Below are positions 43,386-50,203 of a stretch of DNA of 64,000 nucleotides, one piece after another. Where the stretch lies: NCBI RefSeq assembly GCF_014652855.1, contig NZ_BMZP01000004.1:247235-311234 (forward strand). The letters run 5' to 3'. How positions within the stretch are numbered: position 1 is the stretch's first letter; the number at the start of each line of letters is the position of its first letter. This DNA is from Novosphingobium pokkalii. Its GTDB lineage: Bacteria; Pseudomonadota; Alphaproteobacteria; Sphingomonadales; Sphingomonadaceae. Below the pieces are notes generated by a model. That model was not told the origin of the DNA and did no database searches. It worked only from the letters and a program-made list of their open reading frames with translations. Both the position numbers and the translations under genes were made by a program.

Positions 43386-46148
43386 ATGAAGCGCCCGCTC
43401 ACGCCCCTGCCCCTTGTCGCCCTGGCCTTGGCGGTGGCATCCACCGTGCTGCCCCTGGGCGCGACTTGCGCGGCAGACGAGAGCGCACCGCCCCAGCCGG
43501 CGCCCGCTTATCCCCCGATCCAGACCACGCCGCTGCGCACCCCGACGTTCGACCTTGCCCTGCGCACCGACACGCAGACCCTGGCTCACCTCTCGCCACT
43601 CGGCACGACCGGCTTCGATTTCGTGCCCGCCGGGCGGGAAGCGGAACGCGCGGGTGATGGCTATGTCCATATCGGCGACATCCATATCCGCCTGCGCACG
43701 CCGGGCGGCGATTGGCGCGATTTCAGTTCGGCGCACGCACGCCGGCCGCTCGCCGCGCTGCCCGGCGGCCGAGGGATATTGGCCGCGGCAGACATCACCG
43801 CATCCCTTGGCGCGGGCCTGCCACTGCGCGTCGAGCGGCGCTGGGTAAATGACCACGGCGTGCTCGCGCTGCGCTTCACCCTGGTCAATACCGGCGCCGT
43901 GCCGGTGGAAATCGGCGGGCTCGGCCTGCCCATGGTGTTCGACAACATCATCCGCGATCGCGATCTTGACCAGGCGCATGCCCAGGCCAGCTTCGTCGAT
44001 CCCTATATCGGCCGCGATGCCGGCTATCTTCAGGTCACGCGGCTCAATGGCCAAGGTCCGGCGCTGCTCGTGCTGCCGGAAAAGGATACTCCGCTCGAAG
44101 CCTATCGCCCGGTGCTCGAAGCGCGCTCTGCCCCTGCCGGCGATATCTTCACCGATCGCAGCCCGCGTTCGCAGGTCTCCGAAGGGTTCTATGACTGGAC
44201 CATCGCCAGCAAGGGCTTTGCCGAGCGCGAATGGGCCAAGGCGGGCGAGCAGTGGAACGTGCCCACCAGCTTCACCCTGGCGCCGGGCGCGGCGCGCACC
44301 ATCGGCCTGCGCTTCATCACCGCGCCGTCGATCCGGGCGATCGAAGACACGCTGGTGGCGCATCAACGTCCGGTTGCGGTCGGCATTCCCGGCTACGTCG
44401 TCCCGACAGACCAGACCGCCAGCCTGTTTCTCAAGGCGCCCAGCAAAGTGGTCGCCATCACCAGCGAGCCGGCCGGCGCCCTGCGCGCCACGGCGGAGGC
44501 CGCCGGCCATGGCTGGGCGCGCTATCGCATCCAGACCAGCGGATGGGGCCAGGCGCGGCTCACCGTCGCCTATGCCGACGGGCAAAAGCAGACAGTCAGC
44601 TATTACATCACCAAGCCGCTCGATCGCGTGATGGCCGATCTCGGCGCCTTCACCACCACGCAGCAATGGTTCGAAGGCAAGGGCGATCCCTTCCACCGTT
44701 CGCCCGCGATCCTCTCCTACGATCACCAGGACCATCGCATCATCACCCAGGACGCCCGTGTCTGGGTGGCGGGGATGAGCGACGAAGGCGGTGCTGGCTC
44801 GTGGGTCGCCGCCGCGATCAAGCAGCTCGACAATCCCGACCCGGTCGAAGTCGGCAAGCTCGAGCGGCTGGTCGATGAAACCGTGCTCGGCACGCTCCAG
44901 ATTGCCGACGGTCCCCATCAGGGCGGCGTCAAGAAAAGCATCTTCTATTACGATCCGCAGCAGTTCCCCGGCTATTATGATCCGTCGATCAACTGGAAGA
45001 CCTGGACCTCGTGGTCGCGCAAGGATGCCGAGGATCTCGGCCGATCCTACAACTATCCCCATGTCGCGGTCGGCCACTGGCTACTCTATCGCCTGGCCCG
45101 CAACACGCAGGGGCTGGTTCACCAGCACGACTGGCGGTTCTATCTCGACTGGGCCTATCGCACCACGGTGGCGATGATGCGCGACGCGCCCTATTATGCC
45201 GAATTCGGCCAGATGGAGGGCGACGTGTTCCTCGACATCCTGGCCGACTTGCGCCACGAAGGCCTGACCGCGCAGGCGGACGAAGTCGAACGCCTGATGA
45301 AAGCGCGCGCCGATCATTGGCGCGGGATGAAGTATCCGTTCGGCAGCGAAATGGCTTGGGACTCCACCGGCCAGCCCGAAGTCTATGCCTGGATGCGCCA
45401 TTTCGGCTATCAACCGCAGGCCGACGTCACGCGCGAGGTGATCCTGGGTTATGATCCCGCGATTCCCAGTTGGGGCTATAACGGCAACGCGCGGCGCTAT
45501 TGGGATTTCCTCTATGGCGGCAAGGTCTCGCGCATCGAGCGGCAGATCCACCACTATGGCTCGGCGCTCAATGCCGTGCCGCTGTTCGACGCCTTCCGCC
45601 AGAACCCGTCAGACCTGCACCTGCTCCGCGTCGCCTATGGCGGGATGATGGGCGGCATCACCAATATCGCCCAGGACGGCTTCGGCTCGGCCGCGTTCCA
45701 TTCCTGGCCCGACATGATGCAGTGGGATGCGCTCACCGGCGACTACGGCATGGGGTTCTATGGCCATGCCATTGCCGCCGCCACCTATCTCGTGCGCGAT
45801 CCGCAGCTTGGCTGGCTGGGCTTTGGCGGCGACGTGACGCCTCAGGGCAAGGTGATCGGCATCGTGCCGCGCGACGGCGCGCGCCGCCGCCTGTTCATCG
45901 CGCCGGCCGGCCTGTGGATCACGTTGCAAGAAGGCCATATCCAGCGCGCGACCTATGACACCGGCAGCGGCGAGGTCACGCTCATGCTCGATCCTGCCAG
46001 TGCCACCCAGCCGGTCGCCCGCCTCATGGCCGAAACCACCACCACCAGCGGCAGGCCCTACGCGGTCACCAGTGGCACGCTGGAACGCGGCGGCTATACC
46101 ATCCCGCTCGGCACCAGTCCGGTTCAAGTCGCGCTGAAGCCACGGTGA
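43386..46148 (+). CDS. Exported DUF5695-family protein, putative glycosidase
   Basis: This 920-residue protein has a signal peptide (LTPLPLVALALAVASTVLPL then GATCA). An N-terminal beta-sandwich-like half of about 450 residues contains VAVGIPGYVVPTDQTASLFL. A C-terminal half of helical-toroid character, rich in Trp, Tyr and acidic residues, contains SWSRKDAEDLGRSYNYPHVA, YYAEFGQMEGDVFLDILADL and SAAFHSWPDMMQWDALTGDY. It matches DUF5695, which I know without an assigned activity. A beta-sandwich plus (alpha/alpha)6 barrel is the common layout of many glycosidases. It is divergent from GH127 and shares its operator. The start at 43386 follows AAGGA. Confidence 0.8.
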   Translation: MKRPLTPLPLVALALAVASTVLPLGATCAADESAPPQPAPAYPPIQTTPLRTPTFDLALRTDTQTLAHLSPLGTTGFDFVPAGREAERAGDGYVHIGDIHIRLRTPGGDWRDFSSAHARRPLAALPGGRGILAAADITASLGAGLPLRVERRWVNDHGVLALRFTLVNTGAVPVEIGGLGLPMVFDNIIRDRDLDQAHAQASFVDPYIGRDAGYLQVTRLNGQGPALLVLPEKDTPLEAYRPVLEARSAPAGDIFTDRSPRSQVSEGFYDWTIASKGFAEREWAKAGEQWNVPTSFTLAPGAARTIGLRFITAPSIRAIEDTLVAHQRPVAVGIPGYVVPTDQTASLFLKAPSKVVAITSEPAGALRATAEAAGHGWARYRIQTSGWGQARLTVAYADGQKQTVSYYITKPLDRVMADLGAFTTTQQWFEGKGDPFHRSPAILSYDHQDHRIITQDARVWVAGMSDEGGAGSWVAAAIKQLDNPDPVEVGKLERLVDETVLGTLQIADGPHQGGVKKSIFYYDPQQFPGYYDPSINWKTWTSWSRKDAEDLGRSYNYPHVAVGHWLLYRLARNTQGLVHQHDWRFYLDWAYRTTVAMMRDAPYYAEFGQMEGDVFLDILADLRHEGLTAQADEVERLMKARADHWRGMKYPFGSEMAWDSTGQPEVYAWMRHFGYQPQADVTREVILGYDPAIPSWGYNGNARRYWDFLYGGKVSRIERQIHHYGSALNAVPLFDAFRQNPSDLHLLRVAYGGMMGGITNIAQDGFGSAAFHSWPDMMQWDALTGDYGMGFYGHAIAAATYLVRDPQLGWLGFGGDVTPQGKVIGIVPRDGARRRLFIAPAGLWITLQEGHIQRATYDTGSGEVTLMLDPASATQPVARLMAETTTTSGRPYAVTSGTLERGGYTIPLGTSPVQVALKPR

Positions 46149-46252
46149 TCGCGCAAGCCGAAGCGGTGCGCCGTCTGTCCTGACCCCCATCAACGCCCCA
46201 CTCGCGCAAAATCCTGCTTTCCGCCCGAGCCGCGACGTGCCATGCGCTTTTA

Positions 46253-46267
46253 GGAAAGAATTTTTCC
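46253..46267. promoter_or_regulatory. GGAAAGAATTTTTCC inverted repeat upstream of the XRE-cupin gene
   Basis: This 15-bp inverted repeat with one mismatched pair is centred 25 bp upstream of the regulator's start. The same GGAAAA/TTTTCC half-sites occur in the MFS/enolase divergent promoter, which suggests autoregulation plus control of that promoter. Confidence 0.7.
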
Positions 46268-46284
46268 CAATTGACGGATTTTGC

Positions 46285-46929
46285 ATGATGCGCGGCAACC
46301 AAGGCGAAGAAGCACTTGCGATCGGCAAGCGGTTGCGCGCCATCCGTCGTGCACAAAACGCCACGCTAGCCGATGTCAGTGCGCGGGCCGGCGTTTCGAT
46401 CTCGGCCTTGTCCAAGATCGAGAACGCCCAGATTTCCGCCAGCTACGACATTCTCAAGCGCGCCTGCGACGCTTTGGGCGTGGGAATCGAAGACATCGTT
46501 TCGGCCACGGCCAAGAGCCAGCTTTCCGGGCGCAAGACGGTGACGCGGCGGGGCGAAGGCGAACAGTTCCGCTCCGATCAATATGACTATCGCATCCACG
46601 CCAGCGAGATTTCGAAGAAGGCGATGATCCCCTTCGAAATGGTCATCCGCGCCCGCAAGGTGGAGGATTTCGACCACTGGAGCGAGCACGAGGGCGAAGA
46701 ATTCGTCTATGTGCTAGACGGCGCGATCGAGATTCACACCGAACACTATGCGCCTTTCCGCCTGGCGGCCGGGGAAAGCGCCTATTTCGACAGCAGCATG
46801 AAGCACCTCTATCTCGCGGTGGGCGAGGCCGATGCGCGCGTGCTGTCCATCTCGCACGATCCCGCCACGGCCGAGAGGCGGCCGGTTTCCACCTATATGC
46901 ATCCCTCCACCCGGCAAGTGCCGGCCTAG
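46285..46929 (+). CDS. XRE-family regulator with cupin sensor domain
   Basis: This 214-residue protein has an N-terminal XRE helix-turn-helix, IGKRLRAIRRAQNATLADVS with ARAGVSISALSKIENAQISA, and a C-terminal cupin domain with HWSEHEGEEFVYVLDGAIEI and FRLAAGESAYFDSSMKHLY. This PuuR-like layout is typical of repressors of catabolic clusters that sense a small substrate in the cupin barrel. The start at 46285 (or 46288) gives the normal N-terminus. A GGAAA/TTTCC repeat lies just upstream. Its TAG stop overlaps the stop of the convergent MBL gene within CTAG. Confidence 0.9.
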   Translation: MMRGNQGEEALAIGKRLRAIRRAQNATLADVSARAGVSISALSKIENAQISASYDILKRACDALGVGIEDIVSATAKSQLSGRKTVTRRGEGEQFRSDQYDYRIHASEISKKAMIPFEMVIRARKVEDFDHWSEHEGEEFVYVLDGAIEIHTEHYAPFRLAAGESAYFDSSMKHLYLAVGEADARVLSISHDPATAERRPVSTYMHPSTRQVPA

Positions 46930-47711
46930 CCGTAGAATTCGGGCGCCAGGCGCATCTGCTGGATCGCCACCGGATCGTGGAACAGCAGCATCGTGGCGTC
47001 GTGTTCGCGCTGCACCGCCTTGAGCCGGCGGATCGCGGCGAGCGCGGCCATGTCGTCGCAGCATTCGCCCGGCAGAACTTCATCGGCGAAATTCTCGGCC
47101 AGGTCACCGGCATCGAATGGAAGGATCACCGTGCCGGTCTGCGGCAGGGTAACCACCGCCGATTGATGGCCCTGGGTGTGGCCGCGCGTATCGATCAGCG
47201 CCAGCCCGGGCATCGCTTGCCAATCCCCATCGCGCAAGTCCCAGTCCAGGCCCGGCAGGTCATAGTCGGAACGGATATAGGCCAACCCCGGATCGGCGGC
47301 AAAGGCGTGGTCGTATTCGCGCCGCTGCACCGAAATGCGCGCGTGAGTCAGTTGCCCGAGATAGCCGCAATGGTCGTAATGCAGGTGCGAGAGGATGACA
47401 TGGCCGATATCGTCCAGGCCAATCCCGATCTGCGCCAGTTGCTGTGCCATGTCGTGTACCGGCCGCACCACCGGCGGGGTCATGCCATACTGGCCAAAGC
47501 AGGCGTGGCGGCGCACGGGATCGGTGATGTTGTCGGGGTTCATCCCGCCATCGAGCAAGACCCAGCCATGATCGGTGTCGAGCAGATAGGCACAGACCGG
47601 TTCGCTCAGGATGAAGCGCTGGCCCAAGTTGCGGGTGGAAATCGTCTTGGGCAGGATTTCAAAGCCACAGAGCAGCACGAACAGCCGGCGCACGGCAGTG
47701 TTGGGGGTCAT
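46926..47711 (-). CDS. Metallo-beta-lactamase-fold hydrolase, AHL-lactonase-like
   Basis: This 261-residue protein has the MBL metal motif SHLHYDHCG (His109, His111, Asp113, His114), a later His in DTRGHTQGHQS, Asp in LPFDAGD and His in LLFHDP. The N-terminal sequence ERF/PVCAYLLDTDHGWVLLDG and the HxHxDH set resemble the AttM/BlcC and AiiA lactonases that open acyl-homoserine or gamma-butyrolactones. No signal peptide, so cytoplasmic. It is joined to the MFS gene by a TGATG overlap. In this cluster it more likely opens a lactone intermediate than silences quorum signals, but both remain open. Confidence 0.85.
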   Translation of the reverse strand: MTPNTAVRRLFVLLCGFEILPKTISTRNLGQRFILSEPVCAYLLDTDHGWVLLDGGMNPDNITDPVRRHACFGQYGMTPPVVRPVHDMAQQLAQIGIGLDDIGHVILSHLHYDHCGYLGQLTHARISVQRREYDHAFAADPGLAYIRSDYDLPGLDWDLRDGDWQAMPGLALIDTRGHTQGHQSAVVTLPQTGTVILPFDAGDLAENFADEVLPGECCDDMAALAAIRRLKAVQREHDATMLLFHDPVAIQQMRLAPEFYG

Positions 47712-48934
47712 CACGATTGCTCCCTGGGCGCTACCTCGGGCAGCGCCAATGCTGCCATGGCAAGGCCGCAGCCAGCCAGCAGGACATAGCCGATCCAGCC
47801 CGACATGCCGAAATAGATCGCGGGGGCGAGGAAAGAGAGCAGCGAAATCGCCTGCCCGATCACGCCCGAAACCCTGCCCTGGCGGTTGCCGCCGGCCTCG
47901 GCGCCCGCTTCGGCCAGCGCGGGCAACTGGGCCATCGCCACCGCGCCCAACCCGCTGAACGCCAGCAGCCAGGCAAACAGCGCAGCACTAGCCAGTGCCA
48001 GGCTGCCGCCCGGCCAGAACAGCAAGGCCTGCGCAAGGGCGCCCGCCATGGCCAGGCCCGCAAACAGCACGCGCCGCCGTCCGGCCCGCGCCAACACGGC
48101 GCCCGCCGCCAACCCGCCCAACATCATCGCCACGCCCTTGGCAGCGGCCACCACCGTGGCGGATTCCGCCATCGATGCACCATGCACCCGTGCCAGCCAG
48201 GCCGGCGCGACCAGGCTGGTGCCATAGGAAATCGCCGATGGCACAGCCACCGCCAGCGCCAGCCGCAGCACCCGAGGCTCGCGCAGCACCAGGGCAAGCT
48301 CGCGCATGGCAGCAGCCCGATCAGGCAAGCCCGCCATCTGCACCAGATGGGGAAGCGCCAGCGCGCAAAGCCCCAGGATGCCGAGCAAGGCGCCGTGCAG
48401 CGCGAGTGGCTGCACCCAATGCCCTGTCTGGGCAAAAGGTGCGCCCAGCACCAAGCCGAGGGCAAAGCCGGCCGGCGCATATGTGGACCACAGTGCCATG
48501 GCCCGCACCTGCCGGGCGCCACCATAGGCTGCGGCCAGCAGCGCGGGTGCCGCGACGCTGATCCCGGTAAACGCCAGGCCCGAGAGCAGCAACGCGGCAT
48601 AGAGCGCGGACGAGTTGCCGCCCGCCACGGCCAGCGCATCGGCGAGTGCCCCCGCCAGCCCGGACCAGACCAGCACCCGCCGCGCGCCTAAGCGATCGAC
48701 CAGCGCGCCGCAGGGCACGGCCAGCAGCGCCGATGGCAGCGAAAACAGCGCCAGACCCTGCCCGATCTGCGCCGCAGTCAGCCCCAGCGCCTTGGCCAGA
48801 TCGAGCGTCAGCGCCGCGATCACACCCACTTGCGCCATGCTTGCCAGCGTCAGCGCATAAGCCAGGGCGAGCACGGACCAGCCACGCGATGTGGCAGGAT
48901 TGGCTACAGCGGAAGAGACGACAAGAGAGCACAT
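47711..48934 (-). CDS. Major facilitator superfamily transporter
   Basis: This 407-residue protein has 12 predicted helices. The A-motif-like loop CGALVDRLGARRVL sits between helices 2 and 3, and a second one, AGAVLARAGRRRVLFAGLAM, in the C-terminal half. It resembles CynX/NimT and other organic-acid MFS carriers. It is the first gene of a two-gene operon with the lactonase-like hydrolase, divergent from the enolase-hyuAB operon across a promoter with repeated GGAAAA/TTTTCC half-sites. That places it as the likely importer of the cluster's substrate. The start at 48934 has no clear ribosome-binding site and could be leaderless. Confidence 0.88.
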   Translation of the reverse strand: MCSLVVSSAVANPATSRGWSVLALAYALTLASMAQVGVIAALTLDLAKALGLTAAQIGQGLALFSLPSALLAVPCGALVDRLGARRVLVWSGLAGALADALAVAGGNSSALYAALLLSGLAFTGISVAAPALLAAAYGGARQVRAMALWSTYAPAGFALGLVLGAPFAQTGHWVQPLALHGALLGILGLCALALPHLVQMAGLPDRAAAMRELALVLREPRVLRLALAVAVPSAISYGTSLVAPAWLARVHGASMAESATVVAAAKGVAMMLGGLAAGAVLARAGRRRVLFAGLAMAGALAQALLFWPGGSLALASAALFAWLLAFSGLGAVAMAQLPALAEAGAEAGGNRQGRVSGVIGQAISLLSFLAPAIYFGMSGWIGYVLLAGCGLAMAALALPEVAPREQS

Positions 48935-48952
48935 GGGAGCAAGGGTTGCATT

Positions 48953-48999
48953 TTTTCCTGATTTTCAAAAGTTGGAAAATTATTTTTCCTGTAGGAAAA
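48953..48999. promoter_or_regulatory. Array of GGAAAA/TTTTCC half-sites in the MFS/enolase divergent promoter
   Basis: TTTTCC (48953-48958), GGAAAA (48974-48979), TTTTCC (48984-48989) and GGAAAA (48994-48999) occur; the last three are exactly 10 bp apart. TTTTCCTGTAGGAAAA and GGAAAATTATTTTTCC are overlapping inverted repeats. The likely binder is the adjacent XRE-cupin regulator (inference from the shared motif upstream of its own gene). Confidence 0.72.
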
Positions 49000-49033
49000 T
49001 TTCTGTTAGCACATCTGCATCCGCATCCGCCTT

Positions 49034-49039
49034 GGGAGG
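49034..49039 (+). promoter_or_regulatory. Ribosome-binding site GGGAGG that selects a TTG start
   Basis: GGGAGG ends seven bases before TTG at 49047, the start of the enolase-family protein. An ATG at 49042 lies only two bases after the site, is out of frame and stops after two codons, so TTG is the true start. Confidence 0.8.
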
Positions 49040-49046
49040 CCATGCC

Positions 49047-50201
49047 TTGAAGATCACTGCCATCACCGCGTTCCCCTTTCGCCTGCCGGTGCGGCGCGAT
49101 TTCAAGTGGGCAGGCCTTATCGCCGATCTCGGTGGTTTCGTGGCGGTGCGGGTGGAGACCGAAGGCGGCGTGACGGGCTTTGGCGAGGCAACCCCGCTGC
49201 CCGATTGGGGTGGAGACTGGGGGCGCCGCTGTGGCGAGACGCAGGCCAGTGTGGTGCAGATGATCGAGCAGGTGCTGGCCCCCGCGCTGGTCGGCCTGGA
49301 TGCCACGGCGGTCACCGCCGCCCGCGCCGCGATGGACCGCGTGCTCATCGGCAACAGCTATGCCAAGTGCGCGATCGACATTGCCCTGCACGATGCCTGG
49401 GGCAAGATCGTGGGCCAGCCGGTCTACAAGCTGCTGGGCGGCGCCGTACGCCCCAGCGTGCCCGTGGCGCACATGATCGGCCTGATGCACGAAGCCGAAG
49501 CGCTCGACGAAGGGCTGGGCGCGGTGGCCGATGGCGTGCACGCGTTGCAGATCAAGGGCGGGGTCGATCTGGCGCGCGACGTGCGGCTGGTGGCGGCGCT
49601 GCGCCGCGAATTGGGCCCCGACATCACGCTGCGGCTCGATGCCAACCAGGGTTACGGCCATGGCAAGGCCGCCACGCAAGCCGTGCTGCGCCTGGCCGAG
49701 GCGGGCGCCAGCCTGGTGGAACAACCCACCACTGGCCTGCCGTTCATGGCGGCTGTCACGGCGGTGGCGCCGCTGCCGATCATTGCCGATGAAAGCTGCT
49801 GGGACATTCACGACGCACTCGATGTGGCCGAACGCGGAGCAGCCGATTGCCTGTCGATCTACCTGGCCAAGGCCGGTGGCTTCGTCGGTGCGGGCGGAGT
49901 GGCGCGGGTGGCCGCCGCCCGCAAGATGGCCTGCGATGTCAACGGATCGATCGAATCCGCCATCGGCACGGCCGCCAACGTCCATTTCGCCCTCGCCCAT
50001 GGCGCGGTCACGCTGGGCGCGGTGATCGCAATCAGCGCGCCGGCGGGCACCCATCCCTGCCGCATCGCCGGCCGCTATTACGAAGACGACGTGCTGGCTG
50101 CGCCCATGGCCGTGGCCGATGGCGCGATCCTGCCGCTTGATGCGCCGGGCCTCGGCATCACCGTGGACGAGGACAAGCTCGCCCACTACCGGTGCCACTG
50201 A
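49047..50201 (+). CDS. Enolase-superfamily enzyme (muconate-cycloisomerase/mandelate-racemase group)
   Basis: This 384-residue protein has the enolase capping domain (GVTGFGEATPLPDWGG) and barrel. Metal ligands appear as LDANQGYGHG (Asp), LVEQPTTG (Glu) and IADESCWD (Asp). The second general base sits in YLAKAGGF, as in the MLE subgroup. At the position of the MLE KxK motif the sequence is LQIKGG, so the first Lys is Gln and only the second remains. Relatives include muconate cycloisomerases, dipeptide epimerases and hydroxyproline-betaine epimerases. It starts at TTG and lies two bases before hyuA. The reaction is probably an epimerisation or cycloisomerisation of the cluster's substrate. 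Confidence 0.85.
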   Translation: MKITAITAFPFRLPVRRDFKWAGLIADLGGFVAVRVETEGGVTGFGEATPLPDWGGDWGRRCGETQASVVQMIEQVLAPALVGLDATAVTAARAAMDRVLIGNSYAKCAIDIALHDAWGKIVGQPVYKLLGGAVRPSVPVAHMIGLMHEAEALDEGLGAVADGVHALQIKGGVDLARDVRLVAALRRELGPDITLRLDANQGYGHGKAATQAVLRLAEAGASLVEQPTTGLPFMAAVTAVAPLPIIADESCWDIHDALDVAERGAADCLSIYLAKAGGFVGAGGVARVAAARKMACDVNGSIESAIGTAANVHFALAHGAVTLGAVIAISAPAGTHPCRIAGRYYEDDVLAAPMAVADGAILPLDAPGLGITVDEDKLAHYRCH

Positions 50202-50203
50202 CC

